A stretch of DNA of 64,000 nt from Neostapfia colusana (taxonomy: Eukaryota > Streptophyta > Magnoliopsida > Poales > Poaceae), in assembly GCA_030760725.1 (NCBI GenBank), contig JASWHV010000019.1:33545944-33609943 (forward strand), given 5' to 3'. The translations under genes were made by a program, and so were the position numbers. This document shows positions 44,119 to 57,251 of this stretch, piece after piece (within the stretch, counting starts at the first letter, position 1; every line of letters begins with the position of its first letter). Below the pieces are notes generated by a model. That model was not told where the DNA came from and did no database searches. It saw only the letters and a list, made by a program, of their open reading frames with translations.

Positions 44119-47100
44119 TGACACGACCCCACGGTCTTGTCGAGCCAGGATCACGCTGAGGGTGCTGCGTTGCATAGCACCGGATAACACACATCAAAGG
44201 TACAAAGCGGAAGCAAAGTTTATTACATAAAGAGGTTTATGAACATTTGTACAACAAAATATGTTCGGTCCACAGTCGCGGGCGTAGACTACGCATCAAG
44301 TTCACGTTCAGCCCGTGAACGTGTCCTTGCTAGCACAGACGCACACTAACATGGCGGCGTGCATGACTCCGACTTGATGGGGTTCCCCTCCTGGGGTTCC
44401 GTCTCCTCCTCGGGAGTCCCTTCCTCATAGAACCTTGCAAAAGCTTCAAACACAAGCAGTGAGCACGAAAGCTCAGCAAGACTGACCCGTCTCTCCTAAA
44501 CATGAAACTTCTACATGAGGGATGATAGGTACATGAGGTAAAACAAGTTGCAAAGGACTCGCCTAATTAGCGGGACCTTACTTTCAAGTTCTAGCAGCAG
44601 GTTGTAGAGAACCTTACGTTAAGGCACATGAGAGAGCCGCAATCAAACAAGAAACGCATTTCTCTCATGTACTTTTCCCAAAGTTAAAAAGAACTTTAGT
44701 TAGCTCTAAACTACAACAAATCATTAACAATCAATGTCCATCTTTCAATCAGCAACATTTTAACATGTAACTAGCCTGTTCTTTCTACGTCACGGTACAG
44801 TGAACAAGTGGTACTCACTGACCACGAGGGATGGCGATTATAATCAATTTACACCTGCAGGGTTACCCGAATAACCCGTCACGTACGCCCGTACTCGATG
44901 TTGCCTACAGAAACCATCACGGACGCCGTACGCAACCACCTTTCACCCGTTAGCCAAAAATTGAACCAGTCCCATCATCCCAAGCAAGAGGTCTCTGCAC
45001 GCGCATCTCCGTGCCGCCAGCTGATTTACACCTCAAGCTCTCAACCTACCCTCTGAACGACGGGCAATGACTCAATACCCAGCTACCCGAGTTACATCAG
45101 TTTCCCGGTTCCCATATATCCGGTAGGTCTTCGGTACTGTTCTAGCTTGTTCAACAGACCCGCACACGGCTCGCTCCTCAATCGACACAAGCGGAGCTAT
45201 AGTACACAGGCCCCAAAGTCATGCTGCCCTTACTCTCTGCTCGGTCTCATTTTTCTTGCCATGTGTATCATGTGCTATCGCTACCCGAGTCGAGTGCCTC
45301 TAGCCTATGCTCGCGAGTAGTTCCAACTACTCGACTTGTACCGATTTCTACCCTATCTTAGCTTTGCAGTAGCTAATGGGGTTTGCAATCCTAAACCCAA
45401 CCCATGGTTTTCTTGGCTATGCATTTGGGTTTCCAAACAAGACTCTAATGCAAGAATTAATGGTACTCAAAGTAATTCTCAAAACAATAAAAGTTTGTAA
45501 AAAGGGTTAATGCAAACTGGAGCTTGCCTTGCTGCTCTTGGTCGTAGGCTAGCTTCTCTTCCGGAGTAACGAAGTCTAGGACTTCGGGTTCCTTCTCGAC
45601 CTTAGCGACTACATGAGATACAAGTATATGTGTTAATTTAAATGCATTTGATTTGAATTAAACTTGTGAACCTTATAAGTCTCACTAGACAGACCCACTG
45701 ACCCTGAAATTTTTACTGTGGCTTGGTTATAACCTAAAAAGAGACTTGGTCAAGTTTTAGTTGCAGCAAAGCTCATTTTAGTCCTCCACAATTAATTATG
45801 TACTTGACCTCAATTGGAGGCTTTAGGGTGTTCTAGGGATTTTCATGGAGCAAGCCATGACTTTATGAAAACTAGATTTTCAGAGGGTTCTAATGGAGTT
45901 GGTCTCACTTAATTTGAAGATTCCTAGCTAAAGATATGAGCTAAACAATTTCAGAGAAATTCTGAAAATGTTTCTGGACATTTTCTATTTTCACTGGAAC
46001 AGTTTTATTAATCACACCATTAGGTGGATCAAATGAGCTCATATGGATATGAAATTTTTATGGTAGCTCAGGGATATTTTGGTGAACATCTCAGAAAAAT
46101 TTCATAATTTTCCTCCAAAGGATTCTTTTCAGTTAAAATTCCAAACAGTTTAAAGTTTGACGAATTAATTCTGGAGAAATAAGAATTTTCATGAAGTGAA
46201 ACTTGATTTGCTGGAAATTACTCAGAGAGCTGAATTCAACAAAATTTGGTTCACTTGATTTGGATGTTCCTAGCCCAAGTTATGAGGATTTGAAGTTTGA
46301 ATGGAATCTGAAAATCAGGAAAAGTTTAAATCTGCCGGTGGGTCCACGGGGACATGTGTTGGGTGCTGGGGCGATGGCACACCGGGGTCCACGGAGTTTT
46401 TGCGCACCAGCACACCGGATGCGAGCCGAGACCGATCCTGATTTAAAATCCGAGCCGCTGACAGCCGGGACCCACTCTTTCGTCTACCTCTCGACGCCCG
46501 CGTTCGGCCACCGCGACACCTCGCCGGAGAGCTCGCCGGCAGCCTCTGCGGTGCACCAAACTCCATGATTCTGGCCGCCCCTGCCTAAGTCCACTCGGGG
46601 GACATGACCCTGGGCTCAGTTCGTCATGAAAACAGCCGGCACATGGTCGGCGATGAGCGGCGGCCTCGGGAGAACTTCGGCCGTGTCGGCCGACCTCCCT
46701 AGCACCTCAATCGATCGAGCAAACGGTCTTGGAGCATAAGTGGACCTTAGGGAACGTTGACATGAGCTGGAAGCAGCTCGGGGCAGGTCTGAAGTAGGCC
46801 CCCGCCGTGTGCCCGATGCTTCCTGCAGGATCCGCCATTGGCAAGCCTCGAAATACGCCGTGTACAGGGGTTCTCCGGCTAAAGGTTGTGAAGGCAACTT
46901 GTGCGCTACCAGATATAGTCTGTGTAGGAGCGGATTGAGACTCTCTAACCCTTTCTAGAATGTGAATTTGACAGAACCGCACCCGAAGGTCGGTCTGTAC
47001 CGAGAAAGGGAAAAACTGGAAATTCACCGCCGGCGATCAAGCCCTCAGGCTGTGGCTCGGGGGTGAGCAGCACCGATCACCAACGCGTCCAGGGACGCCA

Positions 47101-48121
47101 TAGATCGAGCGTGACAACCTCCCGATTGGGCTGTCCACGGGAACCCGAAGTGCGGCGGCTTTAGGTCTCTGAATGGAACTCTCGGTATAGCCGAGATCAA
47201 CCGGTTTCAGCCGATTTCTAGCGACGGGGAAGAAGAAGGAAACTCCCTAGTACATTGTCGTAGCTCTGGAGGGGGTGGAGAGGATGTGATCGGGGCTCTC
47301 CGATCAGTTCCAAGCGGCGGAGGGAAGAATCCCGGCTCTGTGTTCTTGCGAGGGGAGAACAGCGAGGGGGCTCCGGCCGAGGAGTGGGGCGCCTTAAGAA
47401 GGGCCCCGAACCGACTTGCGCACGCGCGTGGCCAAGCATCTGGTGGCGCGGCGGCCTCCCTTGGTGGCGATCGCTGCTGAAGCCCGAAGACCCGAGTGAG
47501 AAAGTCTTCAGTCGGTTGAATCACTTCAGTGGCTGACATGTGGGTCCCACTTTCATTTTTAACTCCTGAACTTAACTCCACATCACTGTTGTAAACAGTA
47601 AGCCATAAAATGCCCATGGTGATTTGAATTATTCACCCCTGAGCCATTTGAATTGGTTAGAATTCAAATTGGGTTTGGTTTGACTAAATTTCAGCACATG
47701 CTCAGTTTGAAATTCAAATAAAGTTTGAATTTGTTGCACTTAGCTCATGTAAAGATCAACTCCAAATGGAGTGAAAATGGGTGTGTGAGCTCACAAAAAT
47801 GTGCTCAGTAAGAATATGCCTCCCACTTTTGAATTCATGGGATAAAAACAGTTTGAATTTGAGTTCAAACCACCCTCTTTCTAGCTATACCCAAAAGTAC
47901 CTCAAAAAGGTTTTGAATTTGGGTGAAACTTGGCATGGCTATTACTAGCAAAGTGTAGGAGTTTTTAAAATGTCCAGCCCCTAGATGATGCATGTGGGAA
48001 ATGCCCCTAGATGTTGATAATGGTTACTTGCTCTTCAAATGTGTTCATCAACTTTCTTCAAATGAGGTGTGTGTGTGTGGTGATGAACACTTTAGATGTG
48101 TCAAAAACTGAGGCCTTTACA
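44119..48121 (-). repeat. 3' LTR of element J (4003 bp)
   Basis: On the minus strand: TGTAAAGGCCTCAG at 48121 to GGTCGTGTCA at 44119. Flank cctcc (44114-44118) is the predicted TSD. It contains the 81-bp exon block (45528-45608), a last exon (44346-44433), stem-loops a, b (44627-44669), c (44460-44475) and d (44303-44323), and AATAAA at 44219-44224 (minus). It is about 97 percent like the K-side LTR by eye. Confidence 0.9.
44346..45608 (-). CDS. LTR mini-gene in J, last two exons (45528-45608 and 44346-44433)
   Basis: Exon 2 is fully open (AKVEKEPEVLDFVTPEEK, LAYDQEQQ) and ends CAA G before gcaagc. The last exon reads FYEEGTPEEETEPQEGNP, then IKSESCTPPC and TAG at 44348-44346. The acceptor is gcaag here instead of gcag plus g in A, which moves the AG by one base and would break the phase; the exon bodies are otherwise conserved with A. 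Confidence 0.42.
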
Positions 48122-48145
48122 TTCCCCCCCCCCCCCCCCTTAAAA
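48122..48145 (-). other. Expanded polypurine tract of element J
   Basis: ttcccccccccccccccc then ttaaaag on the plus strand: a G16 run on the coding strand, where A has G6 and K has interrupted purines. Confidence 0.8.
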
Positions 48146-51100
48146 GAATCTCGTCCCGAGATTATAAGGTGAAAATGAGAGAGAGGAAGGTGAAAAATTA
48201 CCGGATATGCGACGTGAAAAAAGTCGGGGTAGTTAGCGCGAAGAAATCCTTCGCTCTCCCATGTCGCTTCGTCCATGGAGTGATTACTCCATAGAACTTT
48301 GTAGAACCACAATGTACGGTTGCGTGTGGTTTGGGCCTTCTCATCAATGATCTGAACCGGTTCCTCCTGATAGGTGAGATCCGGTTTCAGTTCTTCAATG
48401 TCCTCCAGCTGAACGGTAGTTGATAGCTTGAGACACTTCCTCAGCTGGGAAATATGAAAGACATCGTGCACACCGGAAAGTGCTTCTGGCAATTTCAGCC
48501 GGTATGCTACTGATCCACATCTTTCGGTAATCTGAAATGGACCGATGAATCGGGGTGCCAACTTTCCTCTCACCCCAAATCTGTTTACGCCCTTCATTGG
48601 AGATACACGTAGGTATATGTGATCCCCGACTTTGAACTGTAATGGGCGTCTTCTCCGGTCCGCGTATTGTTTCTGTCGGGATTGTGCGGCTTTTAGGTTC
48701 GCTTGAATCAGTCGAACCTTTTCATCCGCGTTGTTGACAAGATCAATCCCGAAGGTAACCCTTTCGCCAGACTCACACCAATTCAGTGGTGTGCGGCATT
48801 TCCTCCCGTATAGCGCCTCGTAAGGCGCCATCTTGATGCTAGCTTGGTATCCATTGTTGTACGAGAACTCAGCCAACGGCAAGTGATCATCCCAATTCAT
48901 GCCGTGGTTGATAGCGCAAGCTCGTAGCATGTCTTTTAGAATCTGATTTACCCGCTCGGTTTGCCCATCCGTCTGCGGGTGCTATGCTGAACAACGGATC
49001 AGATTCGTCCCCAACACAGCATGTAGCTGCTCCCAAAAACGGGACACAAATAAAGTGCCCCGGTCCGATACAATGGTACGGGGTACGCCATACAAGCATA
49101 GGATCTGTGAGATGTACAGTTCAGCATACTTCTTGGCGTTGTAGTTGGTGTTGACCGGGATGAAATGGATAACTTTGGTGAGCCGGTCTACGATCACCCA
49201 CACAGAATCATGCTTATGAAAAGTGGTGGGTAAACCGACGATGAAATCCATGCTCACATCCTCCCACTTCCAGGCAGGAACGCCCAGTGGTTGTAGCAGT
49301 CCCGGTTTCCGCATATGATCTGCCTTCACCCTTCGACATGTATCACACTCGGACATGTACTTTGCTATTTCCCGCTTCATCCGTGTCCACCAAAACTTGT
49401 TTCTGAGTTCTTGATACATTTTGTTGCTGCCGGGGTGAATAGAAATTTTTGATAAGTGAGCCTCATCAAAAATTTTCTTCCGTAACTCCGGGTTACGGAG
49501 TACAACGATCCGGTCCTTGAACCATAGGACGACGTCTCCATCTTTCCGGAAACATTTCAGCTCCCCACTGTTTATGCGTCTCCGCAAATATGACATGCCC
49601 TGTTCATTCTTCTGGGCTGCCGCTATTTCTTCACGGATGGTGGGGATCAAAGCTAAGTTGTAGAGAGCTCCATGTCGAATCACATGCAGTGGTGGCTTGC
49701 TCTCTTCCAACGGTGTGATGGTTAAATTATTGACGTGTGACTTGCGGCTCAGCGCATCTGCCACTTCGTTTTCTTTGCCAGGGTGATAATGGATTTCTAT
49801 TTCGTAATCCTTTATCAACTCTAACCATCTTTGCTGCCTCATGTTCAGCTCCTTCTGAGTGAATATGTACTTGAGGCTCTTGTGGTCGGTATATAGATGT
49901 ACGAGGTTACCGAGTAGGTAGTGCCTCCACATTTTAAGTGCAAGTACCACGGCAGCGAGCTCCAAGTCGTGAGTTGGATAATTCTGCTCATGGTTTCTGA
50001 GCTGCCGTGATCCATACGCGACCACTCGTCGGTCTTGCATCAGCACACATCCGAGCCCAATGCCGTATGCATCACAGTACACACTGAATGGTTTTGTTGT
50101 GTCTGGCTGCGCCAAAACCGGTGCTAATATTAGGTGCTTCACTAATGCCTTGAATGCTGCTTCACATGCTGGGCTCCAAACATATTTGGTAGCCTTCTTC
50201 CGCAGCTCCGTCATACGCTTGGCAATCTTCGAGAAGTTCGGAATGAACCTCCGATAATATCCCGCGAGTCCGAGGAAACTCCGTACCTCGTGAACAGTTC
50301 TCGGGGATTTCCAATTCAGCACTTGTGTGATCTTGCTCGGGTCTACAGCGATGCCCTCCGCTGAGATGATATGCCCGAGAAAAGGCACTTGCGATATCCA
50401 TAACTCGCATTTGCTGAATCGCGTATAGCTTGTGATCCCGAGCCGTTGCAAGACTATACGCATATGCTTCTTGTGATCTTCCTCCGACTTGGAATATACC
50501 AGTATGTCGTCGATGAAGACCACGACAAACTTGTCCAGCTCTGGCATGAATACCGAGTTCATTAGATACATGAAGTGAGCTGGAGAGTTGGTGAGGCCGA
50601 AGGACATGACCAGATACTCATAAAGTCCGTACCTCGTCGAAAAAGCTGTCTTTGGAATGTCCTCAGCCCGTATCTTAATCTGATGGTACCCGGATCTTAA
50701 GTCCATCTTGGAAAAGATCTTTGCTTCGACCAACTGATCAAACAACATGTCGATCCATGGCAACGGGTACTTGTTCTTGATGGTTACGGCGTTTAATGGA
50801 CGATAGTCCATGCAAAGCCGCAACGTCTCATCCTTCTTCTTCACAAATAATGCCGAACAGCCCCATGGCGAGGAGCTCGGCCTAATAAAACCCTTTTCCA
50901 GCAGGTCTGTTAGCTGAGTCTTCAGTTCAGCCAATTCCTTGGGCACCATCTTGTACGGCCTTTGGGATATTGGCATGGTTCCCGGTGCAAGGTCAATCTT
51001 GAACTCCACCTCTCTATCGGGCGGCATCCCCGGTAAATCCTGCGGGAATACGTCATGGAACTCTCGGACCACTGGAATATCTTCCAATCTGATAGCTGTG

Positions 51101-51518
51101 GATTGATAGACACTTGGAAGTTTTATTTCTGGACTGTCCAGAAATAAGGAGTGAGATCCATGCACTTCTGAGTTCAAGTGCACGATTCGAAGGACAGTGT
51201 CTAAAACAGCGCCGTGGCGGGTTAACCACGACATCCCTAGGATTACATCGACCTTCTGTCCCTCTAAGATTATGAGAGACGTAGGGTACACTCTACCCGC
51301 TAAGCATAATGGTGCTTTGGAAACCATTACGCTTGCTGAAATCTTCCCACCCGGTGAACAAATCAAATATGGATTATCGGTGGATAGTATTTGCAAGCTT
51401 TGTTTAGCAATGAAACATTGGCTAATAAAATTATGCGTGGCGCCTGAATCAAACAACACTATCGCGGGATGCTGGTGGAGTTGGAACATACCCGCAAGGA
51501 TTGGCTCACCCTCCGGCA
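48122..51518 (-). pseudogene. pol: Element J: protease, RT, RNase H, integrase, chromodomain (two defects)
   Basis: Long intact frame from the I insertion point: EGEPILAGMF, LFDSGATHNFI (protease), KKKDETLRLCMDYRPLN, MDLRSGYHQI, FIDDILVYS (RT), VYCDAYGIGLG, TDHKSLKYIF (RNase H), HLSKISIHPGSNKMY ... CDTC, MDFIVGLP, DRGTLF (integrase). TAG at 48984-48982 (Tyr expected in SAYHPQ). It resumes through chromodomain TLWFYKVLWSNHSMDEATW, and an A-run one base longer than in K (about 48217-48222) shifts the last residues. It is the best preserved pol in the window. Confidence 0.92.
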
Positions 51519-54500
51519 TGTAAAGGTCCCAAAAGTATGAATACAAAGAAACTTGAGTTTGCACTAAGATTGGTGTCATGTGTATGAAAAAGGGGGCTGG
51601 TTCAAACTTTTTACACATATGATAACACATGAGAGGTTGTTCTAAAACCAACTTAGATTCATTTGCATGTTTGGACTCTAGGTGGATTAAGACCACAGAG
51701 TTGGGTACCCAAGTGCAATGGAGGGGTTTAAAAATCAGAAGTAAATTGAGTGTTCAACTCAATTTTCAAATGAGGGGAGGACACAACGGGAATTCAAAAC
51801 TGTTGTGTTCAAATTCTTGATTGCAGCAGGTAACACAAGAATCAAATTGCATATTTGGATTCCTTAGGTCCAAATCAGTGGGTAGGCAAAGTTTCAGTAA
51901 TTTTTGAAAAGGTTTGCTACCCATTTTTCCAAAAAGGATTCAAATGTGCAAAGAATTCAAATATACATTTGAATTTGGAGGAACTTTGCCCAACTATCCA
52001 AATGTAGCTCAGTTTTAAACTCCAAACATTTGAATTAGTCACTTGCCAAGTTTTGGAGATCTTTTGAGGGGTGAAGAGGGACTGTCTGGTGGGGCCCACA
52101 TGTCATAGAGGTGGTTAAATGGAGAAATATCCTAGTAATTGGTCTCTGTTTTTCCTCCTCTACACGATGACACCTTGGTTCCCATCGTGCGCCCCTGAGA
52201 AGCACCGGACGACAGCTCCTGCTCCTCCCTCTCTCGCGCTGGCAACCGGGCAGAAGCTCACCCCCTCCTCTACGTGATCCACTCCCCACACAGCTGAGCC
52301 AAACCCTTTTGCTTCCTCGTCACGAACAGCGCCGCACCGCGCTTGGTTTTCCCTCACCGGCGCCGCTCCTCCGATTTCCACCGCACACCGGCACCTGCTT
52401 GGCCGTTGCCCGAGCCACCAACACAAAAAGTGAACACCAACACGTGCTCTAGCTATCCACCCGGCTACTTCGCAGCGTTGTCGCTTCGTGTGGCCACAAT
52501 TCGACAATCGCCGCCGAGAACCGAGGCTCACCGGCGGGAAACCGAGGACGGCCCCCGTGGACAGCACACCACGGCCGTTTTCACCATCCCTCCTCGACAC
52601 GAAAAAGGTGCGCCATGATCCCTAGCTCGTGTAGCTGCAAACCGCATAGCAAATGATCAACTGAGTAGGGAGAATTTCCAAAATTCCTGAAACATGGTGC
52701 ATACGGGTAGGGGTCGGTCTACCCCAAAACTCTAGCGGCACAGTCCACCCCAGCTCGGGCGAGCTTGCACACACCTTCCTCAATTCCTAGCGGTCCTCCT
52801 CAACCCAGAAACGAGTGATATGGTCCATAAATGACCGGGTTCTTGCTGTGTTTTGGGCCGCCATGGAAAAACAGCTCGGGTCAACGTGGAGCTCCATGTT
52901 GCCGACCTTTTCACGGGGTTTGGCGGCCATTTTCGACACCCTCGAGCTCCCACGGTGCTCTCCGCTCATTACCCGACCGTTTTGAAGCGGTGTAGCGCAT
53001 TCCCGACCACGCCGGAACCCTAACAGCCGCTGCCACCGTCGGGCACCCTGTTACGGCGGTCTACGGCCGCCGGCGACACCCGAGCCGAGTTCAGCGTCGC
53101 GAGTTAGGGTGGGGCGGCAAGTCTGAGGTCGGAAGAGGGCCGGGAAAGCTATTCCGGCGACGCTCACCAGAGGGCGCCGCCGCGGCCCCTGTTTGGTGCG
53201 AGGAAGGAGAAGGCCTGCCAGGTGGGACCCACTGGCAGGCATTTAAACATTTTGGGGATTTCAGTTTCTAGTTTGAACTTTGGAGGGCCACGACTTTTGG
53301 GTAGGCGAATCCAAAAATTATGAAACAAATTTTGTTGGATTCCTCTAATAGAGTACTATCCAAATGTGAAACCCAATTTGTATGAAACTCAATATTTAAT
53401 TCTGGAAAATTCTTTAAAGCTTTTCAGGAAAATAATTTTAGAGGGAGTATGGTAAATCCAAAAATCCTCAAATTTCGCCAGAATATTCTCTAGGATGTTA
53501 GTAAACCCCTCTAAAAGTTTCAGCTCAATTGGAGTTGATTTGATCAGGGCAATTCAGAATTTAAGTTGCTGTGTTCAATTGAATACAGAAACATTTTCAG
53601 AGAATTTCCAAAACTTGGAAATTCATTTCTGGGAGATTCTTAGCTCCACAAATCCTAGGGAAATTCATGCAAGCTATATGAACTATAATTGAAATTTTAG
53701 TTCCGTAAGTTTGGCATGAACATGGATGTGATCTGAGAATTAATTCTTCTTTGCTTAATTGCTTAGAAAATTGTTCTGAACAAACCACTCAATGAAAAGT
53801 GCTAATTTTTGGTCCATAGGGATTTCTCGTGATAAGGAACTCACATGAAAATTCTCAGCTCCATTGGAGCTCTGGATCGCCCCTGTTCTGTTTAACCTAT
53901 TAAGGTGATCAATATAGAAGAGGGGAAAAACACATAGCACTTAATCATGTTACTTAGACACAAACCCAAACCACTAGTACCCATGTCATTTTAAATTATT
54001 AAACATAGCTCCAGTTTTTAAACTTGTTTTAGAACTTGTAGCAAAATCTTTACAATTAAATCCATATACATATTCATTACGTGTAGTATCTACGTGGAGA
54101 AGTGGAAGTCATCGGAGTGGAGATCCAGGAAGGAGGAAAACAATTGATCAAGCCCCAAGTGGTCTTCACTAACTGAACTTCATATATATATAAGTCCCCT
54201 GCAAAACAAAGGCAAGCCCTGTTTTGCATCAAACCTTACAAGTTTTTATTTGTATTCACTTTATACGTCTAGAATTTTATTTATTGCATTAAGTCTAGGT
54301 GGTATGACACTCCAAATGCATAACCCAGAAAACCCTGGAGTATAATGTAGTGTAGGTTATCAATTGATTATTACTGCTGATCTCAAGTTAACAAAAGTGG
54401 ATTAAAAGAAGCAAAACTCGAGTGGGCAGTTTCCGACTCGTGAAACGGGGTTAAGGGGGATTAATCGGAAGAGTTGGGAATTGATCCTCATAGTTGGGAA

Positions 54501-55747
54501 TGGAGACCGGGCAGTGGATGGTAGGATCAAGGACGTGGTCCTGTGAACCTAGTCTATGTCTGAGTCGACTAAGGCCCGTTCTCATGTGCGGCCTGTTGGA
54601 CAAGTTTGAGTTGTGTACTGGATGCACTGGCTATATGGGACCCAGGAAACCGATGTAACATGTTAACCTGGGTGTCGAGGCATACCTCACCGTCTGATGC
54701 CGATGCTGAAAGGATAGAGAAGTCGGCTCTACGAGGGTTTGCCGTAGAGAGACTTAATCTCAGTCGGTGGGACCGGTTCGACATTTGGGTGTCGTGTGAA
54801 AGGTTGCCACGTACGACGTCAGTGACGGTTGCTGTGTGCAACGTCGAGTACGGGCGTACGTGTCGTGTCAGCCGGGTGTTTTTGATTGCAATACCGTCAC
54901 TCGCGGTAGTGAGCATACTTGTTCTCTGTGTCGTGACGTAGTAATAAACCGGGAAACATTTAATATGATTCGTGGGTAATCCTCATAATGGAGATGAGGA
55001 ACGATCAACCTTTCACTAAATTTAATTTCCACCTTGGGCTAGTAGCGTCGAGGAAAAGCGTTTCTTGTTTGATTGTGGAGTCTCGACATTGATAGCGCAA
55101 GGTCCGTATGAGTCTAGGGTAGCTCACTAAAGTTACTTTCACCTCGGGCAAGTGACATCGAGATAAAGCGTTTCTTGTTTGATTGTAGAGTCTCGATGTA
55201 AATTGCGCGAGGCATATAAAAGTGGCTTAAAACTGGAAGTAAGGACTCTCCTTTAGCTCAAGGTCACCTTTTGTGCAAATTTCTATATTCAGCCCTCTAT
55301 TTTCATCATGTAGAGTTTCATGACTAGGGTGACGGGTCAGTCTTGCTGAGCTTCGTGCTCACAGATACTGCATAAGTTGTTTTTCAGGAAATAACTGTAT
55401 GCTGCTAAGTACGGGTGTCTGATGAGACTCGGAGCTCTCCGAGTGGTGAACTCATTACAACCCCTGCCGCTGCTACTGTGATAGTGTTGCTAGTGAGAAG
55501 GGTCCGCGGGCTGGACACCTTCTCCGTTGCTTAGCATAGGTATGAGATGTGAGTTGTAATAGTCTTCCGCTGTAGATTATTTTGAGAAGTATTTGTAAAA
55601 TTAACACTTTGTAAGCTTCCGCCTGATTTATGTAATATGATGCTTTGTTATATGTTCTGTTGGGTGCCGCAACGCACGGCACCACCCAATGCAATTCCCG
55701 GGCGAGGTGCCCCATCCCCGTGATCGGGAATGGGCCCTCACACGGCA
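51514..55747 (+). mobile_element. Solo LTR I (51519-55742, 4224 bp) with TSD cggca
   Basis: Starts TGTAAAGGTCCC and ends GGGCCCTCACA. TSD cggca at 51514-51518 and 55743-55747. J's protease frame (MEDVP then EGEPILAG) is restored when it is removed. No internal coding domains. It contains a GC-rich leader-like block (52140-53240), AT-rich blocks, a (TA)n run at about 54183-54191, an exon-like region near 54073-54220 ending aaag before gcaagcc, stem-loop a, two tandem stem-loops b, and loops c and d. The frame 52343-52618 ends in phase 1 at aaaaag before gtgcgc and shares the short RGQH motif with A (about 6695), but a coding role is unproven. Confidence 0.92.
54808..55516 (+). other. LTR stem-loops a, b (twice), c and d in I
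   Basis: a: CACGTACG (54808-54815) with CGTACGTG (54855-54862). b1: GTCGAG (55047-55052) with CTCGAC (55082-55087). b2: CATCGAGA (55156-55163) with TCTCGATG (55191-55198). Both b loops hold GCGTTTCTTGTTTGATTG (55058-55075, 55168-55185). c: TGAGC (55347-55351) with GCTCA (55357-55361). d: GTCCG (55502-55506), CGGGC, TGGAC (55512-55516). Confidence 0.6.
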
Positions 55748-56978
55748 CGTCCTCCATGGCAAGTTGGTGGACAGTGCCGGGCCTAGGGTTTGCCTGCCGC
55801 GCATTAGTGGGGTTCCGGGGCTGATTCCTCTCCGGAAGCTGTGGTGCAACTCCGGCGCCTTGCCTCTGAGGACAACTGCTGGTGAAGTGTCCTGGACGAC
55901 CACATTTGTAGCATGTGGCTTCTGCTTGACCTGTGCCTGGGGGACGAAAGCCCGGCATGCGCTGCTGAGGTGCATACGCATGCGGCATCGCCCGCTGCTG
56001 CTGTTGTTGTTGCAGAGGTGGTGCTGGCAGTGCCGGCCTGAACGCCGGTGAAGAATACGGCCGACTGCGGAATGGCATCGACCTCTGTGGTAGCTGCCAG
56101 CGTTAACCTGATGGTGGGCGATTCACCATCCGAAATTTCTGAGAAGAACCGCCTCCTTCTCCGCTGCTTTGCGGCGCGCTTCGCTTTCTCCCCGCCGCCG
56201 CTAACTCCTTGCCGGAGTCCTCCTGAACAATCGCAGCATCGATTATGTCTTTGAGGCTGCCGCGATTGAACATCACCAGTTTGTCCTTCAGGAGCGGATT
56301 AAGCCCCTGGTAAAAGTGATCCCGCCACTTCTCGTCAGTATCGGCGTGATATGACGCGTAGAGCGCGAGATCATTGAACGCCCTGGAGTATTCCAGCGCG
56401 TTCCGGCTCCCTTGCTGCAGGTGTAGAAACTCCTGCGTATTCCTCTTCATGAGACCCGGCGGTATATGATAGGCCCTGAAGGCCGTCCGGAATTCCGCCC
56501 AGGTCATAACTCGGTCAGTGGGCTGTGAAGCACAGTAGTTCACCCACCATGCGCTCGTGGATCCCTGGAGCTGTTGGACCGCGAACTGAGTCTTGCGCTG
56601 CTCACTCACTTGGAGCAGCCCGAACTTCATCTCCATCGTGCGGAGCCAGTTGTCCGCATCGATGGGTTCATCTGCCCTTGAGAATACTGGGGGATCGGTT
56701 GCTACAAAGTCAGAGTAGGAGCTCTGTTGATGCTCCTCACGATCTTGACGCCTCTCTGGCCGAGACGTATTCGCAATAAGAGATTGCAGCAACTCCGTGT
56801 GCTGCGGATGAGAACCCGCCATTGCCGCAACGATGTCGGCCAATGTAACCGTTGGCGGTGGCGGTGGCGGTGTTTGCTGTTGCTGTTGCTGTCCCAAGGA
56901 ATCCTCGGGAGGCTGTTGGGAGGTTTCTCTCCCATGACGAGAACCCCCAACGTCCGGGTTGGCACGAGTACGAGTCAT
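55748..56978 (-). pseudogene. gag: Element J: gag (one nonsense codon, split by solo LTR I)
   Basis: ATG at 56978 (MTRTRANPDVGGSRHGRETS) directly after an acceptor-like aatttcag. Q-rich and P-rich tract, then VTLADIVAAMAGS, capsid-like WWVNYCASQPTDRVMTWAEF and RAYHIPPGLMKR, then TAA at 56105-56103 (Pro in A). Continues with a basic Q-rich linker and the CCHC knuckle CYKCGRPGHFTSSC, up to MEDVP at the I insertion. The intact N-terminus here defines the gag start in A. Confidence 0.9.
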
Positions 56979-57251
56979 TCTGAAATTTAAAACAGCAGCG
57001 ATCAGCACATGTCATACTTAAAAATTCCATATGAAACAGTAGGTATTGAAGCGACGCATGAATAATTTGCACAACATTCACATATATTGATAAAGCATGA
57101 ACTTTATACAATATGCATTATTCTCGGTCTCCGAGAAATTGTGCTCATGTCGTCACTACCTATACATACGCTACTGCCTAAACGACATGTCACCGGGTAC
57201 AAAAGTTTGGGTTACACTATCCTGGTTGCCCTACTTGGCAATGGTAACCCC

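Noticed and set aside
47207..47617. 136-codon minus frame also open in K LTR (59553-59912)
   Set aside because: The two LTRs are nearly identical and GC-rich, so shared openness is uninformative; it is not kept in A or G.
52160..52618. Overlapping open frames on both strands in LTR I
   Set aside because: GC-rich leader-like sequence; no protein similarity or start context beyond a possible phase-1 end.
54183..54191. TA-rich run as a TATA box
   Set aside because: Short TA microsatellite with no array, leader or start site arrangement like that in C and D.
55415..55455. Hammerhead-ribozyme-like CTGATGAG followed by a strong stem (actcggagctctccgagt) in LTR I
   Set aside because: The conserved GAAA core after stem II is missing (ggtgaac instead), and the homologous sites in F and H lack CTGATGA.
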